In this document: one piece after another, positions 41,636-51,371 of the stretch
Layout of the letters: the number at the start of each line of letters is the position of its first letter
How positions within the stretch are numbered: the stretch's first letter is position 1
Virus record (IMG/VR): IMGVR_UViG_3300025168_000090
Span: 1 to 60,814 of that record
Source of the DNA: a virus
Reading direction: 5' to 3' (one strand)
DNA: 60,814 bases
Made by a program: the position numbers and the translations under genes
Notes under the pieces: generated by a model
Database searches by the model: none
What the model saw: only the letters and a program-made list of their open reading frames with translations
What the model was told of the DNA's origin: nothing

Positions 41636-44600
41636 ACTAATAAATTCTGGAGACGTATATACAAATCCTGTAGGTGATAATGTTGTAGTCATCGACCCAA
41701 ACAAAATACTTGTAAATGGTGAGGTAAAAGATAGGTTGGTTGACCAAGAAGACTTGGTTATGTACGCTAATTTATCCGCGAGAATTTTTCCCAGAAGTAA
41801 AATTTTAGCTGGTGGTGGTGCGGGTGATGAAGTTGTTATAGATGTGTTTGATGGAGAATTAAACTTCTTAAAACCAAAAGGTAAAGATTTTCTAGATTCA
41901 GATTGGACAGAGGCCTTTACAAATCCAGATATAAATAAACAAGTTAGAAAACTAAATAAAGAGGGGTTGGAGGTTTCTAGAGAAATAGAAAACCAGAACG
42001 ACTTTCAAGGATTTGGGATTACCTCAATAAATGTAAAATTAAATAGTTCTTACATACCACAAGTTACTATAAATTTTACTGACATTAGGGGAAAAACACT
42101 TTTTGAACAAGCAAGGGTCAACACACCATACACAGCATTTTTTCACTTACCATACCCAACATTTTTTCTAACACTAAAAGGATTTTACGGTAAAGCGGTA
42201 AAGTATCAACTAACCTTAGAAAAATTTACCTCAAGGTTTGACCCGTCATCCGGTGACTATTTGGTAACTTGTGACTTTAAAGGAAATCATATTGCCATGC
42301 TAAGGGATATTAACATGCATGAAGCTATAACCGCACCTTACATGTACCCAAACCAAACTAACACGTTAGGTGGAATAACATCCACCAAAGGTAGAGAGGT
42401 AATGTCAGAAGTTTATAGTAGGTACAAACAAAAAAATCTATTGGATAAAGATTTTCCCGAATATACACTAGTTGAATTAATAGAAATTGTCAAAAATTTA
42501 GATAATGATTTGGGTAAACTTTACGGTAAATCTGATTTAACACAAACATCTGATAAAGTAGAGTACGATGAAACTTTAAAGAAGTTTAAGGAAGCTATAA
42601 CGGGAAAAAATAGTTGGGAACAAGAGTATCTAGATAAAAGCAAAGGAATAAAAACTAAAATAAGTGTGCAAAGTAATGACGGTAGTACCGGTAACACAAA
42701 AACACTTATGGTATACCCACTTAAATTCTCTTCCCAAGCTAACAATGATGAAGACAAGCAAGCGGAAAAAGAAATATTAATACAAGGAGCCACCGAAAAA
42801 CTAAACGAACTAGTGGCCAAATATGTATACCTACTAGATAAAAATCCGACATTCAGGGAAGATGGGACTTACCCAGTACAAACAGTACTTAACGATGGTA
42901 ATTTTAATTTATTTGATAAGTCTTCGGTAAATAGTACGGGTGGGATATCAGTAACCCTGGTAAATGTGGATGACCAATCTAAGTTCGATGAAAACAAACC
43001 TTATTTTTTATTTAACACACATGAAAAAAGTTTTGAAAATATTATAAAAACAACCAGAAAACTATTTGAAAAACAAGCAGAAAAATTATCTGATGATATA
43101 ACAACAAAACTAAATACCAAACTAGAAAAAGAAATTGGTTTCAGACCTACCATTAGAAATGTGTTTGCTATTATTTTAGCAGGAGCGGACACATTCTTAA
43201 AACTTTTAGACCAAACCCACACAGACGCTTTTAATCAACGATTTAACGAATCAAGACTTGCTATAGCAGAGAGTTCTGATGATGTAAAAGAAAATCAGAT
43301 GGTTTTTCCATGGCCCCAATATTATGTGACAACTCAGGAAAATAAATGTACCACATCTTCAGTTTTAACATATCCTGGAGCAAAAGATGTGGTAGATATA
43401 ACTAAAGGAGATAATAAAGTAGTGTGGCCAGAGATACACTTTGTTGAAGAATACACCAAAACAACAGCGTATAAATTTTCAGACTTCCAATTCCCAACCA
43501 GTAATGCGGCGTTAGAAAAAAACTTTACACCTATTCTTATTGGTGAATGGCCATTTATGGGTGCACCATATGAGTCGTTAGAAACTATAGACATTTGTTT
43601 TGGTATTTTAGATAGGGCTGATATGTTAACAAGGTATGGTTGGTATAACACTAGGCTACCACAAAATAATACTAAAACTGGACAAGCTCTGGAAGAACTT
43701 AGTGATTATGAATCACAAAATATATATAATTTAATTAAAGACTACCCAGACTTACTTGGTGAGATGGGCAGAATAGGAAATTATAATGAATTGGGGGCTT
43801 ATTTATTGGGGTATAACAAAACCATATTCCAAACCTACATACTAAATGACGGGATATATGACCCCCAGATTTTAAGTTATGTAAAAAATAATGTGGGTAC
43901 TATTAAATACGAGTCAACTAATGTATCTGTAATACCACAAGATTTTGCAAAAAATTATGAGGCCCTTAAAGAGGTAAAACACCTAAGTGGTTTTTATGAC
44001 TTAGTACCAGCAGTTATTAATTCGGTTAATACAAACTACTCTAACGCTGGGTCATATTACACCGCTCCAACAACTTTAGGGGGTCCAGGTACAGTAACAT
44101 TTTATAGTGTCCACGAAAGCTTATATTATGATAATACCGATACTAATATACTAAGAGATAACAATGTGTGCTATTTTACTGGAATGATACCCCAACTATG
44201 TGGTAATCGTGAAAGGAATTTTTTCTTTAATCATGGTCTAAAACCAAGAAATGAAGAGTTAAAAGACCTATCAGAACCTTATGGACAAAGTGTTTTCTAC
44301 ACACCACCAATAGATAATATGTATTTTGGAAATTTACTAATAACAGAAGGTCCGATAAGAATGGCAGGTAACCCAACACAAGGTAATGTTGTTAACTCTG
44401 CGGGTGGACCAAATATCAATATTAATATTGAGGATAGTGAGGAAAGAATAACTTCTATGTTAAACACCCCTTATTTTATAAATTCTATTATTGAGGGTGT
44501 TGGTGACGATAGGGTAGGTACAGCAAATGCTTATAGAAAATCAGCTTATCTTTTTTTAAATTCTTTACCACTTCCTACATTTAGAGAAAAAGTGGGAAAA

Positions 44601-47600
44601 AATGGCAGTCCGACCAATCCGGATGACTTACCTACATATATATCGTCATTATTTAATCAATTACCAGCAGTACACCAACTACCACTAGCTTTATTATTGA
44701 GAATTGGTTCTGTGTGGTGGAGATATAAAACAGATGTCCAAACAACTACAGACCCACTACAAAGTATGTGGGGTAATTTAGGTCGTAATAATAATTCTGG
44801 TTCACCAGCCCAAGCCTATGACACAAACACATCTAGTTTAAGTTTAGATTATACTTTTATAGAACCAGCTGTTGGTGGTTTATCCTGGGTTTACCAATCA
44901 CAATCAGCAACTAATATGATGGTTGGGGTATACCCACAAGTAATTGACTGTATTCATTTTATAGCCACTGGTCAAAATGGGTATACAAATATGGGGTCCG
45001 GTCAAGTACTTAATAATATACTAGGACCTACAGCAAATTTAAACATTAGCACTAATGTAGAAATGGGTAGAAAATTAACAGATGGAACAGATATTAGTTT
45101 TCACGACGTATACCTAGACTCAAATAACATCACCAACCCAAATAATGGAGCTAGTTTTAATAACCAAGTACCACCAGAACGTTATTATATACTATATCCT
45201 TCTTCTGGTGGATTACTAAATACTGATGCCTCACTAGAAGCTATAGGTCTAAATGATGTTAATTTACATAATGGAGCCTGTAAATTATTTTGGAAAGGAG
45301 CTCACTACGGGTACTTCGCACATAGAGCTTCATTTATAGGAACACCTGGGCAATATCTTAAAAACGTAAACCCAACCACACAACATCAACCAGCTTGGAA
45401 TTTTAATGATGTAGAAGTACCAAATTATAGTACTATAGAAGAATTATTTGCTGTATTTAGTAAATCACAATTAGATGAGTTTGAAAGTTTATTTTTAAGT
45501 TTTTCAGAATCTGGTGGTAGTGTAGAAGGACCACTAAGTTCCATGAAAGAATTTATAAAAGAAATTACTATAATACCAGAATCTTTTATTAGAGACAGTG
45601 CTGGAAATACTAACACTAATATAAATGATGTGATTAGTGATTATGAACCACACAATTTAGCGAACGCTCAATACAATAAACTAGTAACGGTATTAAATGC
45701 GTTTTTACTTTACCATGTAGAATACGCCCACCAAACAACAAATAACCTAGATAGTTTCCAACACGGAATGACTAGCTTTGAAGCTACTATGGGTCTAATA
45801 GGTAACAATATTAGTATTGACGATACTGAGGATAAATATAATTTTGGTAGGTATATAGATAGTGCAGTCACCATACCCCCAATAGGTTCATTCTTTGTTG
45901 GTAATCCACAAGTTTGGCAAGATGTTAGATTAAATGTTGGTAGATTCTACTCAACACCATCAGGTTCTGAACCATCAGACTTATTAGCACCCCAAGACGA
46001 ATCCAACCCAATATATAAATTTTTTACAACTTGTAGAGGTGCAGAAGGGGGGATTGAGTTTACTAGTAAAAATGTGGAAATTTTCGCACCTGTAATTAGA
46101 ATGTATGCTAGTTATTGTGCGACAGTATCTAACATAACAGCGGATAAATATTTAAAGATATTTGGCACTACAACTGATACCTTAGAGGTGGTTGACTATG
46201 TAGATGGGATTACTTCTAAATTACAAAAATTAATATCTACAAACATAGAAGAAAATGAGACTAGAACAGCAGACGTTACTGATGATAGACCTTCTATTGA
46301 AGCAGACAATTTAAAGTTGGAGTTGTATACAACATTTAAAACACTTAATGATAGGTGGGTAGCGGGTACAGACTTAACACAACAAACATTATTTGAAAGA
46401 TTTTTATTTTTTGATAGGGCAAATAGAGATATTGGTGACGAGGCAATTATTAACATATGGGATATAATACAGTTAGATTCACCATTTGGTGGAAGTAATA
46501 CCAATACACTAACACAAAGTGTCGCTAGTTACCTATCTACTATTTTAGCTAATAACTATTTTAATTTTATTCCTTTACCAGCTTACATAAACTTTTTTAA
46601 TGTGGCAAACGACAACTCACAATTACAAGGAAACGCAATGTTTGGAACATTTAAAACAGTAGATTATTTAGAATCACAACCAGCGTTTTTATGTCAGTAT
46701 GTTGGACCACCGTCTAGCCAACTTAAGGTGGATACACCTAATAATGGTTATAAGAATGATAGTTTTACGATGAATAGAACTGCTAACAACCCACTACTAT
46801 CGGAAAATTGTGGTGACAAACAGCTCTCAAATAAAGTAATGGGATTTAATGTAGACTTCGGAATACCAAATCAAAACATATTTGAGTCTATTACTTTAGA
46901 CCAATCTCAATTTCAAGACACTTCTGAAAGTTTTAAAATATTACAGGATATGGCTGATTCTGGTGGTGGGGGAGCAACATCTACCGCATCACTTTCACTA
47001 TTTAACATATACTCCAATAGGTCGTATAAAGCAAGTGTGACATGTATAGGTAATGTAGCAATCCAACCAACACAATACTTCCAATTAAGATACTTACCTA
47101 TGTTTAATGGACCTTATTTGATTTTAAATGTAGAACATAATATAACACCAAATAATATTGAAACCAGTTTTGAGGGTGTGAGGGTACCAATACCAACACT
47201 ACCTAAAATAGATAAATTAGTACAAAGAGTTAATAAAAAGATTTACCAAAAGGCTGAACAAAGGTTTAAGGATAACTCACTAGATTTGTATTTAGATAAT
47301 TTAAGTGCTACAAAAAACCAACTAAACAAAACACCACTAAATAATGGGTATGTGAATACAGAGATATTTTTTGGCAGTGACATTTTAGTGGATGACCAAG
47401 TACAATTCAATACCCCAATACCTACAAGTTATTTAAATTCACCAATAGTGGACCCAGAAGTTGTTCATTTAGGTTATGATTTTGTTCTAAATGCGGATTA
47501 CGAACTACAAGCCTCTACAACTCCAGGTGTTAATGTAACCGCTTCTATAGGTGGTATAGTTATAGACATAAAGGATGGTTGTAATCCACTACAAAATTCA

Positions 47601-47918
47601 GATGGTTGTGGAGAATATGGAAATTACGTAGTTGTAAAAACACTAATTAATGAAAATCCAACGACCGATGATGACACATCTTATTATATTACTAGATATG
47701 CTTTTTTAAGAAAAATTATTGGGGTTAAAAAAGGAGATACTATTAGTAAACTAACACCGGAACAAACAGTAATTGGACAAATTGGTAATAGTGGATTATC
47801 CGAAGATATTCACCTACATTTTGAAATATTAAGGTATGTAAAAAAGGGACAAAAAATTATAAAACATTACTTGCAACCACAACAGATAGTGAGGGAATTT
47901 AATCAAGTAGGTCCATAA
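41625..47918 (+). CDS. giant tail hub protein fused to M23 peptidase
   Basis: 2097 residues. Residues of about 125-220 hold a small ordered block (FGITSINVKLNSSYIPQVTI ... PYTAFFHLPYPTFFLTLKGF) and residues of about 1805-1860 contain VTCIGNVAIQPTQYFQLRYL then PYLILNVEHNITP, a pattern of gp27/late control-D-type hub proteins. The C-terminus has HLGYDF near 1948 and HLHFEI near 2062, the H-x3-D and H-x-H zinc ligands of an M23 peptidase, with DGCGEYGNYVVV in between. This is probably the tail spike that digests the cell wall during infection. T4 splits the task between gp27 and gp5. Confidence 0.8.
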   Translation: MADKLINSGDVYTNPVGDNVVVIDPNKILVNGEVKDRLVDQEDLVMYANLSARIFPRSKILAGGGAGDEVVIDVFDGELNFLKPKGKDFLDSDWTEAFTNPDINKQVRKLNKEGLEVSREIENQNDFQGFGITSINVKLNSSYIPQVTINFTDIRGKTLFEQARVNTPYTAFFHLPYPTFFLTLKGFYGKAVKYQLTLEKFTSRFDPSSGDYLVTCDFKGNHIAMLRDINMHEAITAPYMYPNQTNTLGGITSTKGREVMSEVYSRYKQKNLLDKDFPEYTLVELIEIVKNLDNDLGKLYGKSDLTQTSDKVEYDETLKKFKEAITGKNSWEQEYLDKSKGIKTKISVQSNDGSTGNTKTLMVYPLKFSSQANNDEDKQAEKEILIQGATEKLNELVAKYVYLLDKNPTFREDGTYPVQTVLNDGNFNLFDKSSVNSTGGISVTLVNVDDQSKFDENKPYFLFNTHEKSFENIIKTTRKLFEKQAEKLSDDITTKLNTKLEKEIGFRPTIRNVFAIILAGADTFLKLLDQTHTDAFNQRFNESRLAIAESSDDVKENQMVFPWPQYYVTTQENKCTTSSVLTYPGAKDVVDITKGDNKVVWPEIHFVEEYTKTTAYKFSDFQFPTSNAALEKNFTPILIGEWPFMGAPYESLETIDICFGILDRADMLTRYGWYNTRLPQNNTKTGQALEELSDYESQNIYNLIKDYPDLLGEMGRIGNYNELGAYLLGYNKTIFQTYILNDGIYDPQILSYVKNNVGTIKYESTNVSVIPQDFAKNYEALKEVKHLSGFYDLVPAVINSVNTNYSNAGSYYTAPTTLGGPGTVTFYSVHESLYYDNTDTNILRDNNVCYFTGMIPQLCGNRERNFFFNHGLKPRNEELKDLSEPYGQSVFYTPPIDNMYFGNLLITEGPIRMAGNPTQGNVVNSAGGPNININIEDSEERITSMLNTPYFINSIIEGVGDDRVGTANAYRKSAYLFLNSLPLPTFREKVGKNGSPTNPDDLPTYISSLFNQLPAVHQLPLALLLRIGSVWWRYKTDVQTTTDPLQSMWGNLGRNNNSGSPAQAYDTNTSSLSLDYTFIEPAVGGLSWVYQSQSATNMMVGVYPQVIDCIHFIATGQNGYTNMGSGQVLNNILGPTANLNISTNVEMGRKLTDGTDISFHDVYLDSNNITNPNNGASFNNQVPPERYYILYPSSGGLLNTDASLEAIGLNDVNLHNGACKLFWKGAHYGYFAHRASFIGTPGQYLKNVNPTTQHQPAWNFNDVEVPNYSTIEELFAVFSKSQLDEFESLFLSFSESGGSVEGPLSSMKEFIKEITIIPESFIRDSAGNTNTNINDVISDYEPHNLANAQYNKLVTVLNAFLLYHVEYAHQTTNNLDSFQHGMTSFEATMGLIGNNISIDDTEDKYNFGRYIDSAVTIPPIGSFFVGNPQVWQDVRLNVGRFYSTPSGSEPSDLLAPQDESNPIYKFFTTCRGAEGGIEFTSKNVEIFAPVIRMYASYCATVSNITADKYLKIFGTTTDTLEVVDYVDGITSKLQKLISTNIEENETRTADVTDDRPSIEADNLKLELYTTFKTLNDRWVAGTDLTQQTLFERFLFFDRANRDIGDEAIINIWDIIQLDSPFGGSNTNTLTQSVASYLSTILANNYFNFIPLPAYINFFNVANDNSQLQGNAMFGTFKTVDYLESQPAFLCQYVGPPSSQLKVDTPNNGYKNDSFTMNRTANNPLLSENCGDKQLSNKVMGFNVDFGIPNQNIFESITLDQSQFQDTSESFKILQDMADSGGGGATSTASLSLFNIYSNRSYKASVTCIGNVAIQPTQYFQLRYLPMFNGPYLILNVEHNITPNNIETSFEGVRVPIPTLPKIDKLVQRVNKKIYQKAEQRFKDNSLDLYLDNLSATKNQLNKTPLNNGYVNTEIFFGSDILVDDQVQFNTPIPTSYLNSPIVDPEVVHLGYDFVLNADYELQASTTPGVNVTASIGGIVIDIKDGCNPLQNSDGCGEYGNYVVVKTLINENPTTDDDTSYYITRYAFLRKIIGVKKGDTISKLTPEQTVIGQIGNSGLSEDIHLHFEILRYVKKGQKIIKHYLQPQQIVREFNQVGP

Positions 47919-47952
47919 TTTAATTTAAATTGACTATTATTAACTTTAGTTA

Positions 47953-47960
47953 TATTTATT
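47953..47960 (+). promoter_or_regulatory. TATTTATT motif upstream of 47985 gene
   Basis: TATTTATT, 24 nt before the ATG at 47985, with TTGACT about 17 nt earlier that could be a -33/-35 box. Confidence 0.4.
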
Positions 47961-47984
47961 AGTATAAAGAAAAAATTTATTATT

Positions 47985-48224
47985 ATGGTTAACGAAACAT
48001 TAAAACAAAAATTAGGTAATTTTATCGGTAAAAAAACTGATAATGTTGTAGATAACGGTAACACACCACAAGGACAACAAGTTTGTGATTTAGACACTGG
48101 AATTTGTTATACTATTAGAAGTAGAGATGGGTTAATAGAAAGAGTAGAAAATTCTATCAGAGTAAACCGTAAAGTACAAGTAGAATCACCTTCAGGTGAT
48201 GTAAAACAATTATTAAATGGATAA
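47985..48224 (+). CDS. small uncharacterised protein
   Basis: 79 residues. The middle VCDLDTGICYTIRSRDGLIE forms a short beta hairpin with two cysteines. It overlaps the following coiled-coil gene by 8 nt (48217), so they are translationally coupled. No recognised domain. It follows the tail hub and precedes the replication operon. Confidence 0.6.
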   Translation: MVNETLKQKLGNFIGKKTDNVVDNGNTPQGQQVCDLDTGICYTIRSRDGLIERVENSIRVNRKVQVESPSGDVKQLLNG

Positions 48225-48972
48225 TAACGTCAAAGAAGAACTACTAAGAGAATTAAATCGATTTAAAGAAATTGGACACAATTCAGACAATCTTACAGAA
48301 CAAAACATGGCTGTTAACAACGGTTCAGGATTCCTAGATTCCCAAGGAGAATCAGATAGGTTAAAAGAATACACGAGTCGACAAAAAGAAATGGCTGAAC
48401 AAGAAGCTGATGATGAATTAGAGTTAGGAGATGAGGGAGAAACTGAAGAGTTGGATATTCCATTAGACCCAGAAGGAGAAACCGAAGAGGATGAAATAGA
48501 TACTGATATTGATACTGAAGTTGTTGATGATGAAGTGGAAATGGACACGGTTAATGATAACGAAAAAGAATTAGACGTTACTGACTTAGTTACTAAACAA
48601 GATGAAGTTAATACAGAACTTTCAGACCAGAAAGACATATTACAAAAAAATACAGAAAGTCTAGACGATTTAATGAACAAATTAAGTTCCCTAGAAACAC
48701 ACCTAACCTCTATGGACGATATGGTTAACAAAATATCAAACTTAGAAAAAAAGATAGAAGAATATAGACCTAGGACACCAGAAGAGAAGGTAGGTCTAAG
48801 AAAATACGATAGTGGTCCATTTAATAAAACCTTAACTGATTTTTTTACTGACAAAGAAGAAGTTTTTGACGAAACAGGTAAAAAACAATACATCTTAAAA
48901 AAAGATGATGTAGAAAATTATAGTGAAGACGACATTAAAAAAAGCTTTGACCCAACCCAAGAAGAAAACTAA
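48217..48972 (+). CDS. acidic coiled-coil protein
   Basis: 251 residues. Very acidic between about 65 and 130 (EADDELELGDEGETEELDIP, EEDEIDTDIDTEVVDDEVEM), then a coiled-coil helix (LMNKLSSLETHLTSMDDMVN, NLEKKIEEYRPRTPEEK). C-terminal segment is D/E/K rich. Such proteins can be scaffolds or prohead-core components; here it precedes gp32 with an inverted repeat and promoter between, so a replication-linked role is equally possible. Function unknown. Confidence 0.55.
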   Translation: MDNNVKEELLRELNRFKEIGHNSDNLTEQNMAVNNGSGFLDSQGESDRLKEYTSRQKEMAEQEADDELELGDEGETEELDIPLDPEGETEEDEIDTDIDTEVVDDEVEMDTVNDNEKELDVTDLVTKQDEVNTELSDQKDILQKNTESLDDLMNKLSSLETHLTSMDDMVNKISNLEKKIEEYRPRTPEEKVGLRKYDSGPFNKTLTDFFTDKEEVFDETGKKQYILKKDDVENYSEDDIKKSFDPTQEEN

Positions 48973-48993
48973 AAACTAAATTAGTTTTAGTTT
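48966..48993 (+). repeat. imperfect inverted repeat before gp32 promoter
   Basis: AAACTAAAAACTAA pairs with TTAGTTTTAGTTT (one bulged A). It overlaps the end of the acidic coiled-coil gene and abuts the promoter -33 box. A palindrome GTTTGACAAAC at 48990-49000 covers the box. Could be a weak terminator or an operator; the T run is poor. Confidence 0.4.
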
Positions 48994-49022
48994 GACAAAC
49001 CCATTTAACTTTATTATCTTTA
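48992..49022 (+). promoter_or_regulatory. Bacteroidota-type promoter upstream of gp32 operon
   Basis: TTGACA at 48992-48997, and TATCTTTA at 49015-49022; the gap TTG to TA is 20 nt. The -7 box matches TAnnTTTG at 7 of 8 positions. The leader to the ATG at 49061 is about 30 nt. No TATTTATA motif is present here, so this unit is probably read early or middle by host-type RNA polymerase. Confidence 0.6.
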
Positions 49023-49060
49023 CTTATATATTGATTAATTAATTATTAAAAAAAAAATTT

Positions 49061-49930
49061 ATGAGTAATAGTTTAGACGCGGTTTTAGCCCAATACGAAA
49101 AAAACAAACAAAGTGGTGGTTCCACAAAACCACAAATGACATCAGAAGAAAGAATGAAACAATATCTTTCGATAATGTTACCAAAAGGAACCAAACAAGG
49201 AGAAAAAAGAATTAGAATAGTACCGACAACTGACGGTTCATCACCATTTAAAGAAGTATTTTTTCACAATGTCCAAGTACAAGGAAGGTGGCAAAAACTT
49301 TATGACCCAGGAAAAGATGAAACTGGAAAACCATCCGGTGAAAGAAGCCCATTAAATGAAGTTGAAGAAGCTTTAAGATTGGCGGGTGATGCACAATCAA
49401 AAGAATTAGCACGTTCTTATCGTTCACAAAAATTTTACATCGTAAAAGTTGTAGATAGAGATAATGAAGAAGATGGTGTTAAATTTTGGAGATTTAAACA
49501 TAATTGGAAAGGTGACGGACCAATCGACAAGATTATACCAATATGGAGAAATAAAGGTGACGTAACCGATATTAATGAAGGTAGAGATTTAATATTAATC
49601 TTACAAGCTGTACCATTACCAGGTGGTAGAGGTGAATATACAACAGTATCTTCAGTTATGTACGAAGACCCAGGAGTATTATCTACAGACCCAGCTCAAG
49701 CAAAAGAATGGTCAGGAGATGAAAGAACCTGGAGAGACGTATACTCACAAAAACCAGTAGAATATTTAGAAGCTATTTCTAAAGGTTTAGACCCAATATG
49801 GGACTCAGAACAAAAAAAGTATGTTTATGACGACCCTAATGGTGTACAAAATACAACACAGACAACTACTTTAGGTTCTACAAACGACCCACAAGCAAAT
49901 GACCCACAATCAGAAGATTTACCATTTTAA
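49061..49930 (+). CDS. gp32: ssDNA-binding protein (gp32-like)
   Basis: 289 residues, near the 301 of T4 gp32. KRIRIVPTTDGSSPFKEVFF, VQVQGRWQKLYDPGKDETGK and FYIVKVVDRDNEEDGVKFWR follow the gp32 OB-fold order, with acidic, disordered tail. There is no cysteine, so the zinc site of T4 gp32 is missing. The last five residues are EDLPF, like the tip of Bacteroidota SSB (DDLPF) used to recruit partner enzymes. It coats ssDNA during replication and recombination with UvsX (next gene, 9-nt gap). Confidence 0.85.
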   Translation: MSNSLDAVLAQYEKNKQSGGSTKPQMTSEERMKQYLSIMLPKGTKQGEKRIRIVPTTDGSSPFKEVFFHNVQVQGRWQKLYDPGKDETGKPSGERSPLNEVEEALRLAGDAQSKELARSYRSQKFYIVKVVDRDNEEDGVKFWRFKHNWKGDGPIDKIIPIWRNKGDVTDINEGRDLILILQAVPLPGGRGEYTTVSSVMYEDPGVLSTDPAQAKEWSGDERTWRDVYSQKPVEYLEAISKGLDPIWDSEQKKYVYDDPNGVQNTTQTTTLGSTNDPQANDPQSEDLPF

Positions 49931-49939
49931 TAAGTAGAT

Positions 49940-50944
49940 ATGGCATTAAAAAAGAAAACATTTTCAGAACTGAAAAATAAATTCTCAAAGAAAGCTAACT
50001 TTAAACCAGAAAGATTTTTTGATTTAGGGAAAGCTTTCCTTGATGCTACTGGTTTACCCGGTCCAGCGATGGGACACTTACAGATGTTTTTAGGTCATTC
50101 TGATACTGGAAAAACCACAGCTTTAATAAAAGCAGCGGTTGATGCTCAAAATAAAGGGATACTACCTGTGTTGATTATTACCGAACAAAAGTGGGGTTTT
50201 GAGCACGCAAAACTTTTAGGTTTTGATTGTGAAGAAGTTGTAGATAAAACTACAGGTGAAATAGACTGGGACGGATTCTTCTTATTTAATAACGACTTCC
50301 AATACATAGAAGAAATCACCGACTACATTAACACTTTATTAGACGCACAAGATAAAGGTGAACTGGAGTACGATTTATTGTTTTTATGGGATTCTGTTGG
50401 TTCAGTACCCTGTAAAATGACGTTTGATGGAAAGGGTGGTAAAATGCACAATGCAGCTACCCTAGCTGATAAAATAGGTATGGGGTTAAACCAAAGAATA
50501 GGAAAGTCTAGAAGACAAGATTCTAAATATACAAATACATTGGTTGTGGTAAACCAACCATGGGTAGAATTGCCGGATAACCCATTTGGCCAACCTAAAA
50601 TTAAAGCCAAAGGAGGAGAGTCACTATGGTTAAACTCAACACTAGTATTCAGATTTGGTAATCAAAAAAATGCTGGAACAACGAATATTTCAGCTGTAAA
50701 AGAAAAAAGAAAAGTAAAGTTTGCTACTAGAACTAAAATAACAATTATGAAAAATCATGTTAATGGTTTGGGGTATGAAGATGGGAAAATACTTATAACC
50801 CCACATGGATTTATAGCTGGTAGAGAAGTCACAGAAGAAAAAAAATCAATAGAAAATTATAAACAAGAACACGCTACCTTTTGGTCTGAACAATTAGGTG
50901 TTGGTGGTGAATTCGACTTAAAAATAGAAAAAGAAAATGACTAA
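49940..50944 (+). CDS. uvsX: RecA-like recombinase (UvsX-like)
   Basis: 334 residues. Walker A GHSDTGKTT at 52-60; Walker B LLFLWDSVGS near 144; L2-type loop and K-rich segment KAKGGESLWLNSTLVFRF near 222. Residues following, VKEKRKVKFATRTKITIMKN, are typical of phage UvsX C-terminal strands. T4 UvsX is 391 residues; this one is shorter at the C-terminus. It catalyses strand exchange for recombination-dependent replication on gp32-coated DNA. The stop overlaps the FKBP start by 8 nt. Confidence 0.9.
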   Translation: MALKKKTFSELKNKFSKKANFKPERFFDLGKAFLDATGLPGPAMGHLQMFLGHSDTGKTTALIKAAVDAQNKGILPVLIITEQKWGFEHAKLLGFDCEEVVDKTTGEIDWDGFFLFNNDFQYIEEITDYINTLLDAQDKGELEYDLLFLWDSVGSVPCKMTFDGKGGKMHNAATLADKIGMGLNQRIGKSRRQDSKYTNTLVVVNQPWVELPDNPFGQPKIKAKGGESLWLNSTLVFRFGNQKNAGTTNISAVKEKRKVKFATRTKITIMKNHVNGLGYEDGKILITPHGFIAGREVTEEKKSIENYKQEHATFWSEQLGVGGEFDLKIEKEND

Positions 50945-51371
50945 ATTAAAAAAAGGAAGTAAAGTAAAGGTACACTATGTTGGAACACTAAAAGATGGTA
51001 CAGAATTTGACAACTCAAGAACAAGAGACCAACTATTAGAAGTTACTATAGATGATGGAAATTTATTAAAAGGGTTTAATGATACAGTTAAAAACTTACA
51101 GGTTGGTGAAAGTACTGAGGTTAGTTTAAAAGCCAAAGAAGCATATGGGGAATATGTGGATGAAGCGGTTATAAGTGTTAAAAAAGAAGAATTCCCTAAA
51201 GACTTTAAATTTGAGATAAATGGGTTCATTCAAGGGCAAGATGAAATGGGGAGACCGGTACAGGGTCAAATTGTTAAGATAGAAGAAAATACGATAAATC
51301 TAGACTTAAACCACCCCCTTGCAGGAGAAGACCTAAATTTCAACATAGAGTTAGTAGAAGTAGTACAGTAA
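50937..51371 (+). CDS. FKBP-type peptidyl-prolyl isomerase (SlyD-like)
   Basis: 144 residues. GSKVKVHYVGTLKDGTEFDN is the FKBP N-terminal strand pair; GNLLKGFNDTVKNLQVGES is the central hairpin; and NHPLAGEDLNFNIELVEV near the C-terminus is a SlyD/FKBP signature. An insert of about 40 residues (GQDEMGRPVQGQI region) matches the flap domain of SlyD-type chaperones. It isomerises proline bonds and helps fold proteins. Its 8-nt overlap with uvsX places it in the replication operon. Phage-encoded isomerases of this type are uncommon. Confidence 0.9.
   Translation: MTKLKKGSKVKVHYVGTLKDGTEFDNSRTRDQLLEVTIDDGNLLKGFNDTVKNLQVGESTEVSLKAKEAYGEYVDEAVISVKKEEFPKDFKFEINGFIQGQDEMGRPVQGQIVKIEENTINLDLNHPLAGEDLNFNIELVEVVQ

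Noticed and set aside
47903-48097. Minus-strand ORF of 64 codons across the hub-gene end
   Set aside because: It is antisense to the hub tail and the small gene at 47985; no ribosome binding site or family signature.
48213-48893. Minus-strand ORF of 226 codons
   Set aside because: It is the Ser-rich antisense reading of an acidic coiled-coil gene (GAA/GAT codons read as TTC/ATC), so it is a shadow.
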